Notes: a model not told the origin generated them from the letters alone. A stretch of DNA of 64,000 nt from Halorubrum vacuolatum (GCF_900188065.1 NZ_FZNQ01000014.1:17778-81777), one strand, 5' to 3'. Shown: positions 1 to 8,692, numbered from the stretch's first letter. Made by a program: numbers and translations.

Positions 1-222
1 GTTCGCGTCCATGTCGCGGCCGACCCAGACGGGCTCGTCGTGTTCGCGGGTGAGCACGACCGCCTGATGGACGTAAAACGACCAGCCGTCGTAGCCGGCG
101 AGGTAGTTCATGTTCGCCGGATCCGAGACCACGATCGCGTCGAGGTCGCGTTCCGCGAGCGCCGCCTGGGTTCGTTCGACCCGCGTTTCGTACTCGGTCG
201 TCGGGAAGACGTTGCGTGACAT
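1..222 (-). CDS. M24-family metallopeptidase (Xaa-Pro / ectoine-hydrolase-like), 5' fragment
   Basis: Only the first 74 codons lie in the window; the gene runs off the left edge in frame. The product begins MSRNVFPTTEYETRVER and continues with a creatinase-type N-terminal fold (DLDAIVVSDPANMNYLAGYD), the usual opening of M24 aminopeptidase P, creatinase and ectoine hydrolase proteins. The metal-binding catalytic domain is outside the window, so substrate cannot be judged. It is divergent from the thioesterase gene. M24 N-domain assignment is fairly sure; the ectoine link is only a possibility. Confidence 0.75.
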   Translation of the reverse strand, partial: MSRNVFPTTEYETRVERTQAALAERDLDAIVVSDPANMNYLAGYDGWSFYVHQAVVLTREHDEPVWVGRDMDAN

Positions 223-352
223 GGTGGCAACTATCACTCGATCCGTCGAGCAGGGCCGACTAAAACATTGTGTGTATCACGGCTACGAAATTCGGTTATC
301 GAGAGGCCCTCGTGGGGGTGCATGCGGGCGTCGACACGAAGCCGGAGGCTAC

Positions 353-781
353 ATGACCACCCTCGTCGTCCCCCGAACCATGGGCGAGTACGCCGTCGAA
401 CTCGAGGTCCGGTTCAGGGACATCGACGCGATGGGACACGTGAACAACGCGGTGTATGCGACCTACATCGAGCAGGCGCGGACGCGGTACGTCCGGGACG
501 TCTTGGAGACGGACCTCGCGTCGATCCCCACGGTGCTCGCGTCGCTGTCGATCGACTATCGCCGGCCGGTGTTGCTCTCGGACGGGGCGGTGACGGTTAC
601 GATCGAGGTCCCCAAGGTCGGGACCTCAAGTCTCCCGATGCGATACACGATCGCGACCGCCGACGGCGACGTGGCCGCCGAGGCGGAGTCGACGCAGGTG
701 TTTCTCGATCCGGAAACCGAGCGTCCGACACCGATCCCCGAGCGGTATCGGGAAGCGATCGTCGAGCGACACGGGTTATAA
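353..781 (+). CDS. Hotdog-fold acyl-CoA thioesterase (4HBT family)
   Basis: A 142-residue protein of the 4-hydroxybenzoyl-CoA thioesterase/YbgC type, expected to hydrolyse acyl-CoA thioesters in the cytoplasm. The active-site region FRDIDAMGHVNNAVY (residues 21-35) carries the family Asp and the GHxNN signature before the long hotdog helix. The ATG at 353 gives the usual family length; upstream in-frame sequence is low-complexity. An internal ATG at 380 is a possible alternative start. The acyl substrate cannot be inferred from the context. Confidence 0.85.
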   Translation: MTTLVVPRTMGEYAVELEVRFRDIDAMGHVNNAVYATYIEQARTRYVRDVLETDLASIPTVLASLSIDYRRPVLLSDGAVTVTIEVPKVGTSSLPMRYTIATADGDVAAEAESTQVFLDPETERPTPIPERYREAIVERHGL

Positions 782-831
782 CTGGAGGCGGGCGGACGGA
801 TCGCTGACTGGGGGGTGGCGGCCATGAACGC

Positions 832-890
832 GTGAGTGGCGACCGCGAAGGCGGGTGAGTGGCGACCGCGAAGGCGGGTGAGTGGCGACC
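832..890. repeat. 23-bp tandem repeat, about 2.6 copies
   Basis: Two perfect 23-bp units (832-854, 855-877) begin GTGAGTGGCGACC, and a third is cut after 13 bases (878-890). The array fills the gap between the thioesterase stop and the glutaredoxin start at 927 and ends just before a T-run (895-901). Confidence 0.9.
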
Positions 891-926
891 ACACCTTTTT
901 TCGAGCGCGCACGCCTGAGTGGTGAC

Positions 927-1166
927 ATGGCGATCACGCTGTATTCGTTGGACGGCTGCCCGTGGTGTGAGAAGGTTCACGACGCCCTCGACGCCGAGGG
1001 GATCGACTACGAAACCGAGTGGGTCGAGCCGTTACACTCCGATCGAAACGAGGTGCGACGGGTGAGCGGTCAACGTGAGGTCCCGGTGCTCGTCGATACC
1101 GAGCGGGGTGTGACGATGGCCGAAAGCGCGAAGATCCTCGAATACATCGAGCGGAGCCTCCAATGA
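927..1166 (+). CDS. Glutaredoxin / GST-N-like thioredoxin-fold protein
   Basis: A 79-residue single-domain thioredoxin-fold protein. It has a dithiol CPWC motif (residues 11-14) after the first beta strand, a cis-Pro segment VPVL, and a C-terminal AESAKILEYIE helix like those of GST-N glutaredoxins. It probably performs dithiol-disulfide exchange, perhaps with gamma-glutamylcysteine, the main haloarchaeal thiol. Its stop overlaps the start of the cobalamin adenosyltransferase by 4 bp (ATGA), so the two genes are likely translationally coupled. Confidence 0.85.
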   Translation: MAITLYSLDGCPWCEKVHDALDAEGIDYETEWVEPLHSDRNEVRRVSGQREVPVLVDTERGVTMAESAKILEYIERSLQ

Positions 1167-1696
1167 CGATCTACACGGGTCGCGGCGATGCGGGCGAGAC
1201 GGACCTCCGGGACATGACCCGGGTCTCGAAGACCGCGCCCCGTATCGAGGCGTATGGCACCGTCGACGAGGCGAACGCACTCATCGGGACGGCGTCTCCG
1301 ACCGGCTACGACGACCTCGACGACGTGCTCGAGCGGATCCAGAACCACCTCCATATCGTACAGGCTGACCTCGCGAACCCCGACCCGGATCCGGACGACC
1401 CTCGAGTTCGACCGGCTCATGTCGAGGAGTTGGAAGAACGGATCGACGAGTTCGACGCGGAACTCGATCCGTTGCGGTCGTTCATCCTGCCGGGTGGCGG
1501 CGAGACCGGTGCGGCCCTCCATCACGCCCGGGCGGTGGTCCGGCGATCCGAACGGCGGACCGTCGCGCTCGCCCGTGGGGAGGAGACGAACGAGGTCGTG
1601 ATCACATATTTGAACCGACTCTCCGATATGCTGTTCACGCTCGGCCGGGTCGCGAACGCCCGCGATGACGTCCCTGAACGGTCGCCGTCGTACTGA
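1163..1696 (+). CDS. Cob(I)yrinic acid a,c-diamide adenosyltransferase, PduO type
   Basis: A 177-residue protein with the PduO/MMAB fold, which transfers the adenosyl group of ATP to cob(I)alamin to make coenzyme B12. The N-terminal ATP loop is IYTGRGDAGET (residues 3-13). AYGTVDEANALIG follows, and near the C-terminus the family signatures RRSERRTVALAR and NRLSDMLFTLGR. Length matches the family. The gene begins inside the stop codon of the glutaredoxin-like gene. The pairing may reflect the redox need of cob(II)alamin reduction, but that is inference. Confidence 0.92.
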   Translation: MTIYTGRGDAGETDLRDMTRVSKTAPRIEAYGTVDEANALIGTASPTGYDDLDDVLERIQNHLHIVQADLANPDPDPDDPRVRPAHVEELEERIDEFDAELDPLRSFILPGGGETGAALHHARAVVRRSERRTVALARGEETNEVVITYLNRLSDMLFTLGRVANARDDVPERSPSY

Positions 1697-1730
1697 TCGG
1701 CCGACTCCCGGTGATCGGCCGACTCCCGGT
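1695..1730. repeat. 18-bp direct repeat after the adenosyltransferase gene
   Basis: Two perfect adjacent copies of an 18-bp unit beginning GATCGGCCGACTCC (1695-1712, 1713-1730). The first overlaps the TGA stop of the adenosyltransferase gene, and a third partial copy (GATCGACTG) follows. No function is visible. Confidence 0.85.
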
Positions 1731-1824
1731 GATCGACTGTTCCCTGCCGGTCGACCGATTCCCGTCTCGGATGAAAAGACGATCGGCCGCAAGGCATATA
1801 TCCGTCGTCCGCCAAAGGACAGAT

Positions 1825-2103
1825 ATGAGCAAGCACTTTGAGGACGCGAAGTACTACCTCGGACGAGCGGCAGAACACGCCAAAGCGGGCGTAAAAGAGG
1901 AGCTGGAGCCGCTCGAGACCCGCGTGCGCGACCTGATCGGTCAGGAGGAGGAAGAGGAGCCGGAGTCCTCGCGCCTCGAGAAGTTGCAGGCGGATCTGAA
2001 GGCGCTGGAGGAGCGTGCCGAGGGTGAGGCCCGCGAGGCGGTTGCCGCCGCACGGGAAAAAGTCGAGGCGTATCGGAACCGCGAAGAGCCCGTCGAGAAG
2101 TAA
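1825..2103 (+). CDS. Small acidic coiled-coil protein, conserved in haloarchaea (DUF7553-like)
   Basis: A 92-residue, highly charged, almost fully helical protein (SKHFEDAKYYLGRAAEHAK at the start, long Glu/Lys/Arg heptads after residue 50). There is no signal peptide or membrane segment. Haloarchaea commonly encode such short MSKHFEDA proteins, and the domain-family name is recalled rather than searched. The ATG at 1825 lies about 30 nt downstream of a TATA-like ATATAT stretch near 1797, consistent with a leaderless start. Function unknown. Confidence 0.75.
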   Translation: MSKHFEDAKYYLGRAAEHAKAGVKEELEPLETRVRDLIGQEEEEEPESSRLEKLQADLKALEERAEGEAREAVAAAREKVEAYRNREEPVEK

Positions 2104-2204
2104 CCGTTCACGTCGGTCCCGTTCGCCATGAGGTCGCCTCCGACGGTTCGAACCGACCGACACAGCAACCCTTAAGTCCCGGAATCGGGTAGATGAGAAC
2201 GGAA

Positions 2205-2279
2205 GGGTTGGTGGTCTAGTCCGGTTATGACGCCGCCTTCACACGGCGGAGATCGGCGGTTCAACTCCGCCCCGACCCA
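2205..2279 (+). tRNA. tRNA-Val (anticodon CAC)
   Basis: A 75-nt cloverleaf. The acceptor stem pairs GGGTTGG (2205-2211) with CCGACCC (2272-2278), with one G-T pair and discriminator A. The anticodon stem is CCGCC/GGCGG around loop TTCACAC, giving anticodon CAC. The T arm GGCGG-TTCAACT-CCGCC has the TTCAA consensus. No intron is present and CCA is not encoded. Confidence 0.96.
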
Positions 2280-2474
2280 TTTTCCGAGTAAAACACCGAG
2301 CGACAGGAGGCGCAGGGAGACGAAATCGACCACGTTGGTTCGAGCGGTCTGTTAGGGCATCGCCCTCACGGCTCGACGGATGCGGCTCGCCGAACTTTCA
2401 ACCGGTCTCTTCACCCTTCTTTTGGTACGCGTTGCATTTCCACCCTCATCCCTTTTCGTTGCGCGCCGTAGGAA

Positions 2475-2482
2475 TGTTTATA
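2475..2482 (+). promoter_or_regulatory. TATA box of the ABC importer operon
   Basis: TGTTTATA lies 40 nt upstream of the substrate-binding protein ATG. Transcription starting about 27 nt downstream leaves a leader of roughly 20 nt that contains AAAGGTGGC, a weak ribosome-binding site. Confidence 0.6.
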
Positions 2483-2521
2483 CGTGAGACCAAATAACAC
2501 ACCACGAAAGGTGGCAGTATA

Positions 2522-3625
2522 ATGCCGGGACATCAGACCAACGGACGACGCACATTTCTTCGATCAGCGGCAGCAGCGGGGAGCGCTGTCGCGCTCGGGG
2601 GGCTAGCCGGCTGTACGGATCTCCTCGATGAGGATCAGACGCTGACGGTTGCCGTGTACGGCGGCATCTTCCAGGAGGTCATGGACGAACATCTCTTCGA
2701 GCCGTTCAACGAGGAGGTCGACTTCGAGGTCGAATCCGAAGAACAGCCGACGGCCGAGGAGGCGCTTGCACAGTACGATAGCGCCGTGGGCGCCGGGGAG
2801 GCCCCGGTCGACGTCGCGATCATGTCGACCATCGGGGTTCTCCGCGGGGTGAACGGCGAGTTGTGGCACCTCTGGGATGGCGAGGACGAGTTCGACAACA
2901 TCCAGTACATCAGCGACGACCTGATCGAGGAGCGTGACGGCGGCATCGCCAGCATCGGGGCGCTCTCGTGGTACATCAACCTCGTACAGAACACCGACGT
3001 GTACGAGGACCCCATCGAGTCCTGGGAGGCGCTCTGGGACGACGAGTACGACGACTCGCTGGGCCTGCTCGGGCTCGCGTCGAACTCGTTCCTCCTCGAT
3101 GTGACCGCCGAGCTATATTTCGGCGGGCAGGAGGTCCTCAAGGAACGCGACGGCGTCGAGGAGGTCTTCGAGGAGCTCGAAGGCGTCACCGATCAGGTGA
3201 ACTTCTGGTACGAGAACGAGGCCGAATTCCAACAGCGGCTCCGGGACGCCGAGGTCCCCGCGGGCATGCTGTATAGTGACATCACGAACGTGATGCAGGC
3301 CGACGGCGCGCCGGTCAGATCGAACTTCCCCGAGGAAGGGTCGATCATCGATTCGGGCTCTTGGGTCGTCCTCGATACGTCCGATCTCACCGAGGAGGCA
3401 CGCCAGTTCATCGACTACGCGAGCCGTCCGGACGTACAGGATACGCTCGCCGAGAACCTCTTTACGGCGCCGGTGATCGACTTGGAGCACTCCGAACTCG
3501 ACGATGAGACCTACGAACGGGTCGCCGGCCCGGGCCCCGAGGAGGCGATCGTTCCCTACTACGACCTCTACGTCGAGGAGGAAGACTGGGTCAACGAGCG
3601 CTGGGAGGAGTTCATCATCGGCTGA
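2522..3625 (+). CDS. ABC transporter substrate-binding lipoprotein, spermidine/putrescine (PotD) type
   Basis: A 367-residue extracellular solute-binding protein. The N-terminus has a twin-arginine signal (RR at residues 9-10, then a hydrophobic stretch) ending in a lipobox LAGC with Cys31, so it should be Tat-exported, lipidated and anchored outside the membrane. The mature part (LTVAVYGGIFQEVMDEHLFEP) has the PotD/PotF-type start, followed by the two-lobe pattern with YINLVQNTDVYEDP. It heads an operon with the ATPase, the fused permease and the C-N hydrolase. The ligand is likely a polyamine or another cationic nitrogen compound, but specificity is not readable. Confidence 0.88.
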   Translation: MPGHQTNGRRTFLRSAAAAGSAVALGGLAGCTDLLDEDQTLTVAVYGGIFQEVMDEHLFEPFNEEVDFEVESEEQPTAEEALAQYDSAVGAGEAPVDVAIMSTIGVLRGVNGELWHLWDGEDEFDNIQYISDDLIEERDGGIASIGALSWYINLVQNTDVYEDPIESWEALWDDEYDDSLGLLGLASNSFLLDVTAELYFGGQEVLKERDGVEEVFEELEGVTDQVNFWYENEAEFQQRLRDAEVPAGMLYSDITNVMQADGAPVRSNFPEEGSIIDSGSWVVLDTSDLTEEARQFIDYASRPDVQDTLAENLFTAPVIDLEHSELDDETYERVAGPGPEEAIVPYYDLYVEEEDWVNERWEEFIIG

Positions 3626-3631
3626 TACCCG

Positions 3632-4714
3632 ATGAGTGGTATCTCCCTCTCCGGCGTAACGAAGCGATATCCCGGCGGGGTCCTCGCGGTGAAAGGCGTC
3701 GATATCGACATCGAAAGCGGCGAGTTCGTGACGCTTGTCGGGCCGTCCGGCTGTGGCAAGACGACGACTCTGCGGACCATCGCCGGTTTCGAGCGGCCGA
3801 CCGAGGGAACGGTCTCCATCGCCGACAGGGACGTCACCGACGCGCCACCGTACGAGCGAAACACGGGGATGGTGTTTCAGGACTTCGCGCTCTTTCCGCA
3901 CATGAGCATCCACGAGAACGTCGCCTACGGGATGGAGGTCGACGGCGATCACACGACCGAGGAGATCGACGCTCGAGTCGCCGAAATGCTCGAACTCGTC
4001 GAACTCCCCGGCGTCGGCGATCGGACTCCGGACCAGCTCTCCGGCGGTCAACAACAACGGATCGCGCTCGCGCGGGCGCTTGCCCCGCAGCCCGACGCGC
4101 TCTTGCTTGACGAGCCGCTCGCGAGCCTCGATAAGAAGCTTCGCGAACAGATGCAGGTGGAGCTACGGCGGATCCAAGAGGAAGTCGGGATCACGACCGT
4201 CTTCGTCACCCACAACCAGGAGGAGGCGTTGACCATGTCCGACCGGATCGCCGTCATGAACGACGGGCAGTTCGAGCAGGTCGGCGCGCCCGGCGAGGTC
4301 TATAACGAGCCCGCGACGCGGTTCGTCGCCGACTTCCTCGGCACGGCGAACCTGTTCGACGGATCGGTGACGGGTGTCGAGAACGGCTATGCGACCGTCG
4401 ACTGCGGTGACATTGTGATCCGGGCGCAAAACGACGGTGTCGGGACGGGACGCTCCGTCTCCGTCGTCATCAGGCCCGAACGACTCACCATCGACGACGG
4501 GTCCGCGGCGGTCGACGGAGCCGGTATCGCGAACACCTTCGAGGGGATCGTCCAGTTCAAGCGTCACCTCGGCAGCAGCGTGGAGTACCACCTCGAGACC
4601 GAGGAGGGTCGGAAGCTCATCTTCGTCCGGCGGAGCGGGACCGACGAGCGATCGGCTGGCGATCAGCTCTCGGTCCGGGTGAACGCCGCGGACTGCCGAA
4701 TCGTGGAGGCGTAG
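3632..4714 (+). CDS. ABC transporter ATP-binding protein, PotA type
   Basis: A 360-residue ATPase of the spermidine/putrescine importer family. It has Walker A GPSGCGKT (38-45), Q-loop VFQDFALFPH, signature LSGGQ (136-140), Walker B LLLDEP (157-162) and H-loop VTHNQEEA. A C-terminal TOBE domain (about 245-360) contains the usual IRPERL strand. It lies 6 nt after the binding-protein stop, and its own stop directly abuts the permease GTG. It energises uptake by the neighbouring fused permease. Confidence 0.93.
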   Translation: MSGISLSGVTKRYPGGVLAVKGVDIDIESGEFVTLVGPSGCGKTTTLRTIAGFERPTEGTVSIADRDVTDAPPYERNTGMVFQDFALFPHMSIHENVAYGMEVDGDHTTEEIDARVAEMLELVELPGVGDRTPDQLSGGQQQRIALARALAPQPDALLLDEPLASLDKKLREQMQVELRRIQEEVGITTVFVTHNQEEALTMSDRIAVMNDGQFEQVGAPGEVYNEPATRFVADFLGTANLFDGSVTGVENGYATVDCGDIVIRAQNDGVGTGRSVSVVIRPERLTIDDGSAAVDGAGIANTFEGIVQFKRHLGSSVEYHLETEEGRKLIFVRRSGTDERSAGDQLSVRVNAADCRIVEA

Positions 4715-6607
4715 GTGGGGGCGAAATCGTCGGCGGCTGACGACGGCCGTGCCGGGGTACGAGCCAACGCGAAGTGGTATGCGATCTCGTATCCGTTGTT
4801 CTGGCTCGTGGCGGTCTTTCTGGTTCCGCTCACGATGCTCGTCGTCTTCAGCTTCTACGTCAACATTCCCGGGGGATCATATCGCGCCGGTTTTACCCTT
4901 GAGAACTACGCACGCTTTCTCGATGTCTCCCTGACGGCGGGATGGCCACCGATCGAGACGAACCTCTATCTTCGTCAAACGTGGTTAACCGTCGAAATCT
5001 CCCTCGTGACGGCGTTCGCCAGCCTGGTGCTCGGCTACCCGATCGCGTACTATCTCGCCCGCATGCGTCGACCGTGGCTTCGAAGCCTACTTCTGATCAC
5101 GATCATCTCCTCGCTGTGGGTAACGTACGTGATCCGTGCGTACGCCTGGCAGGTCATCCTCGCATCCGGCGGCGTCCTGAGTTCGACCGCGGTCAGGCTC
5201 GGTATCATCGCCGAACCGCAGTCGTTTTATCCCGGGTACTGGGGGCTCGTCGTCGGGATGGTGTACGTGTTCTTGCCGTTCATGATCCTGACGCTGTACA
5301 GCAGCATCCGCAACATCGATGACGAGCTGCTCGAGGCGTCGAAGAACCTCGGTGCGGGACCGAGCACGACCTTCCGGCGGGTGACCCTCCCGCTCTCGAA
5401 GAACGGGATTTTGAGCGGTCTCGCGCTGGTTTTCATTCTCGCACTCGGCGCCTACGTCATGCCGCGGCTGCTCGGGAGTTCTGCCGAACGCACCCTTCCC
5501 GTCCTGATCGAAGCGCAGATCATGGGCGAGCAGAACTACCCGTTCGGCGCGGCGATGAGCATCGGGCTGATCGTCGTCGTGCTCGCGTTCCTCTGGGTGA
5601 TGGTTCGGTTCACGAACCTCACCACCGCCAGCCTCGGCGGCAGCGAGGTCGCCGAACCTGACGGGGGCCGAACGAGCGTAGCCGCGTCGCCATCCCGCTC
5701 CGGCATCGGTTCGAGAGTCCAAGCCGGTCTCGGAAGGCTCGCCTCGACGATAGGCGTGATCCGAGTCGTCGCTGGCATCGCTCGACGAACCGACGCCGTC
5801 ATCACGCGAGTCGATGCGCGCACCCGTGAGCGGATTATCGCGCTCGTAAACCGAATAACCGTCGCGGCCATCGTCACGTTCATCGCGGCCCCGTTGGCGA
5901 TCATCATCGCGGTCTCGTTCACGCCCGAACAGTTCCTCACGTTCCCGCCGGGTGGATTCTCGCTGCAGTGGTACGTCGAGTTCTTCACGGACGCCTCGTG
6001 GCTCATCGCGCTTTTGAGCAGCCTCGGGATCGCCGGCGCTGCCGCGCTGTTGAGCACGACGATCGGCGGGACGCTGGCGTTCGCGCTCGACCGATACGGC
6101 TACCGCTGGGGGACCATCTTCGGTACCTTCGGCGTGTTGCCGATCCTGGTGCCGCCGGTCATCGTCGGGGTGGCGTTTCTCGTCTTCTTCCTCGAGGTCG
6201 GACTTGCCGGCTCGCGGCTGGGAATCATCGTCGCACACGGGATCTTCTACGCCCCGTTCCCGTTCATTCTGATCGCACAGGGGCTCGATGAGATCGATCG
6301 GACCTACGAGGAGGCAGCGATGAACCTCGGCGCCTCGCCGATGCGGACGCTCCGGACGATCACGTTCCCGCTGCTGCGGGCGAACGTGGTCTCCGGCGCG
6401 CTGTTCGCGTTCATCCTCTCGTTGAACGAGTACATCATCGCGTGGCTGCTGTCGCTGTTTCTCGTCGATACGATCCCGATCCAGATCTTCAACTCGCTTC
6501 GGTACGGCTACTCGCCGACGATCGCGGCCGCGAGCGTGGTCTTCATCGCGCTTACCGTCGTCGTGATGGTGGCGATCGACCGGATGTCTGGGGGGATCTG
6601 GGAGTGA
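4715..6607 (+). CDS. Fused ABC transporter permease (PotB-PotC-like double permease)
   Basis: A 630-residue membrane protein holding both permease halves of a polyamine-type importer. Each half has about six membrane segments and its own EAA loop for docking the ATPase: EASKNLGAGP near residue 207 and EAAMNLGASP near residue 532. A polar linker with Ser/Arg-rich sequence (about 305-360) joins them. Most PotBC systems use two separate proteins, and I see no internal stop or frameshift. The start is GTG immediately after the ATPase stop codon. The 3' end overlaps the C-N hydrolase start by 4 bp. Confidence 0.9.
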   Translation: MGAKSSAADDGRAGVRANAKWYAISYPLFWLVAVFLVPLTMLVVFSFYVNIPGGSYRAGFTLENYARFLDVSLTAGWPPIETNLYLRQTWLTVEISLVTAFASLVLGYPIAYYLARMRRPWLRSLLLITIISSLWVTYVIRAYAWQVILASGGVLSSTAVRLGIIAEPQSFYPGYWGLVVGMVYVFLPFMILTLYSSIRNIDDELLEASKNLGAGPSTTFRRVTLPLSKNGILSGLALVFILALGAYVMPRLLGSSAERTLPVLIEAQIMGEQNYPFGAAMSIGLIVVVLAFLWVMVRFTNLTTASLGGSEVAEPDGGRTSVAASPSRSGIGSRVQAGLGRLASTIGVIRVVAGIARRTDAVITRVDARTRERIIALVNRITVAAIVTFIAAPLAIIIAVSFTPEQFLTFPPGGFSLQWYVEFFTDASWLIALLSSLGIAGAAALLSTTIGGTLAFALDRYGYRWGTIFGTFGVLPILVPPVIVGVAFLVFFLEVGLAGSRLGIIVAHGIFYAPFPFILIAQGLDEIDRTYEEAAMNLGASPMRTLRTITFPLLRANVVSGALFAFILSLNEYIIAWLLSLFLVDTIPIQIFNSLRYGYSPTIAAASVVFIALTVVVMVAIDRMSGGIWE

Positions 6608-7431
6608 CCGACGGGCGCGAAGTTACGGTCGCGGTGGCGCAGACGGTACCCGAATTCGGCGCCGTCGAACGGAATCGGGACCGAACCGTCGAGATCGTCC
6701 GCGACTGTGCGGACGCCGACCTTGTGGTCCTTCCGGAGCTGTCCACGACCGGATACGTCTTCCAATCACGGGAGGAACTCACGTCGCTCGCGGAGTCGAG
6801 CGACGGCGCGACCGCGATCGCGTGGGAGCGGATCGCAGCCGAGACCGGAACGTGGATCGTAGGTGGGTTCGCAGAACGTGATGGCGAGGCGCTGTACAAC
6901 AGCGCGCTCGTCGTGTCACCGGACGGCATTGTTGGACGGTATCGAAAGCTTCACCTCTGGAACGAGGAGAAGCGCTGGTTCGAAGCCGGTGAGCGGGTGA
7001 CGACGTTCGAGACCCCGTTCGGAACGCTCGGCGTCCAGATCTGCAACGACCTCTGGTTCTCCGAGCTGTCGATCACGCAGGCGGAGCGGGGCGTGGATCT
7101 CGTCGCCGTGCCGACGAACTGGGTACCGGGTCCGAGCGAGGGTGCCCGTCCCGCCGGCTGGACGATGGGCGTCCATCGAGCCGTCGCCTGTGCGAACGAG
7201 AACCGCCTCTTCATTGCCTGTGCGGATCGAGCGGGGGGCGAGCGAGGACTCACGTTCGAGGGACAGAGCGTGATCGTCGATCCGAACGGGCTCCCCATCG
7301 CGGGGCCGGCCCCGACGGCGGGCGAGCACGTGTACAGTGCGACCTGTGCGATCGATCGAGCCCGGGACAAATCCCTGACGCCCCGGGACGACGCGCTCGC
7401 GGATCGCCGGCCAGACATCTACCGACTCTGA
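6604..7431 (+). CDS. Carbon-nitrogen hydrolase (nitrilase superfamily amidase)
   Basis: A 275-residue cytoplasmic amidase with the Glu-Lys-Cys triad of the superfamily: Glu45 in LPELSTTGY, Lys115 in YRKLHLW and Cys147 in GVQICNDLWF. Related enzymes include N-carbamoylputrescine amidase, omega-amidase and aliphatic amidases. The GTG start overlaps the permease stop (GTGA), so it is the last gene of the importer operon and probably acts on the imported compound. Which C-N bond it cleaves is not determinable; an amide or carbamoyl product of polyamine breakdown is a reasonable guess. Confidence 0.88.
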   Translation: MTDGREVTVAVAQTVPEFGAVERNRDRTVEIVRDCADADLVVLPELSTTGYVFQSREELTSLAESSDGATAIAWERIAAETGTWIVGGFAERDGEALYNSALVVSPDGIVGRYRKLHLWNEEKRWFEAGERVTTFETPFGTLGVQICNDLWFSELSITQAERGVDLVAVPTNWVPGPSEGARPAGWTMGVHRAVACANENRLFIACADRAGGERGLTFEGQSVIVDPNGLPIAGPAPTAGEHVYSATCAIDRARDKSLTPRDDALADRRPDIYRL

Positions 7432-7446
7432 GGAGCCGTGGGACGG

Positions 7447-8472
7447 TCAGTCCTCAAGCACCGCCTGCTCGGGTAGGGTCCCGTCCAGCCCTTCGCGTTC
7501 GCGGATCCCATAGAGCGTCTCCCATCTCGCGGCCAGTTCGTACTCTGCGAGCGCGGCCAACAGGAGTTCGCCCGGACCCGCATACGTGATGGTCCCGAAG
7601 GCCCACGTCGAGGTGCCGCTCGGGAGGGGTTTCTGTTCACGCGGTCGCCGGAAGGAAAGCGCACCGCCCAACGACTGTTGGGTGGCGATCGAGACGTCCC
7701 GGGCCTCCTCGAAGCGGTTGAGCGGAAATTCACGGCTGTCACCCACGAGCAGGCCACGATCACCACCCTCGAGAACGCGTTTCACGTCCGTTCGTCCCGC
7801 CTCGATCAGAAGCGAGATGACGTCGATGGAGGAGCCCTCGCCGTTGATGATGTCCACGTAGCGAACGATGCGGCCGCCATGGTCCGGAAACGGCTCGTTT
7901 CCGGCGGGTTCCGTCGGTTCGTACTCAAGCACGCCGGAGGTGGAGATGGTCGCGTCGACACCTTGGGCGAGAAGGACGCCGTCCAGCGTGATGCTGGAGG
8001 CGGTCACCAACCTGACGTCACCGGGTTCGTTCGCATCGCTCGCCTCAAGGGCGATAGGTATCGGGCCGAAGGGACGTTCGGCGATGGCGGCGACGACTGC
8101 AAGGGCGTCATCGACACGTTCGTCGGCGAGAAACGCCGCCGAGGCGACGAGCGTCCCCGTGTCTTCGGTGGGGTCGTAGCCGACGCGGCTGGTCAGCGTG
8201 GCGATTCGGGCGCGGATCTGCTCAAGCCGTGTATCGACATCGCCCCGCTCGAGTTCGGCTTTCCCCGTCGGTGTCAGCCGTCGCCCCTGTCCGGGCACCT
8301 TCTCGGTCAGCCCGAGCTCATCGAGGTTCGAGAGCGACAGCCTGATCGTCCGATCCTTGATATCGTACCCGTGGAGCTGCAACAGCTCGAACAGCTGGAT
8401 GCTCCCGATCGGCCCGTGTCGATCGACCAATCGAAGGAGGTCATACGTTCGCCTGTCGAGATCCGGCGCCAT
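7447..8472 (-). CDS. NrpR-like transcriptional regulator (wHTH plus NRPR/DUF128 domain)
   Basis: A 341-residue protein. Residues 1-75 form a winged helix (PDLDRRTYDLLRLVDRHGPI...RTIRLSLSNLDELGL) and the rest is a single NRPR effector domain with the family features GRIVRYVDIINGEGSS and SLLIEAGRTDVK. In methanogens NrpR represses nitrogen-assimilation genes and senses 2-oxoglutarate; the haloarchaeal ligand is unknown. It converges on the importer operon and diverges from the ureohydrolase, with a short inverted repeat between, so it probably controls this module. The ATG at 8472 was chosen because the HTH begins directly after it. Confidence 0.85.
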   Translation of the reverse strand: MAPDLDRRTYDLLRLVDRHGPIGSIQLFELLQLHGYDIKDRTIRLSLSNLDELGLTEKVPGQGRRLTPTGKAELERGDVDTRLEQIRARIATLTSRVGYDPTEDTGTLVASAAFLADERVDDALAVVAAIAERPFGPIPIALEASDANEPGDVRLVTASSITLDGVLLAQGVDATISTSGVLEYEPTEPAGNEPFPDHGGRIVRYVDIINGEGSSIDVISLLIEAGRTDVKRVLEGGDRGLLVGDSREFPLNRFEEARDVSIATQQSLGGALSFRRPREQKPLPSGTSTWAFGTITYAGPGELLLAALAEYELAARWETLYGIREREGLDGTLPEQAVLED

Positions 8473-8500
8473 CGATATCGTACTACTGGGGAAGCAGTGT

Positions 8501-8515
8501 AACCAAGGTTTGGTT
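8501..8515. promoter_or_regulatory. Inverted repeat, possible operator in the nrpR-like / ureohydrolase intergenic region
   Basis: AACCAA-GGT-TTGGTT has perfect 6-bp arms around a 3-nt centre. It sits 29 nt upstream of the nrpR-like start, where the TATA/BRE of that gene would be expected, so binding there could autoregulate the gene. It differs from the GGAA-N6-TTCC operator of methanogen NrpR. Confidence 0.4.
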
Positions 8516-8550
8516 TCGGTCGTTCGTGGTCCACGGTCACGGGATACGCT

Positions 8551-8558
8551 TTTATACG
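8551..8558 (+). promoter_or_regulatory. TATA box, likely for the ureohydrolase gene
   Basis: TTTATACG is the best TATA match between the divergent genes. The predicted transcript would start near 8580 and carry a leader of about 110 nt. This fits the clear Shine-Dalgarno GGAGG (8680-8684) placed 8 nt before the ATG at 8693. Confidence 0.5.
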
Positions 8559-8692
8559 CTGGAACGGATAGTGAGGTGGCAACGTATTGCCGGCATAACA
8601 AACGATGACACTAACACCACCACCGACCGATACCGGAGCTAGGACGCGTCAGCGGGAACGGACCGCAGCGTCGATCCGTGGAGGCGAACGGG

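Noticed and set aside
832..890. CRISPR-like array
   Set aside because: The units are directly adjacent with no spacers and there are fewer than three. No cas genes occur in the window.
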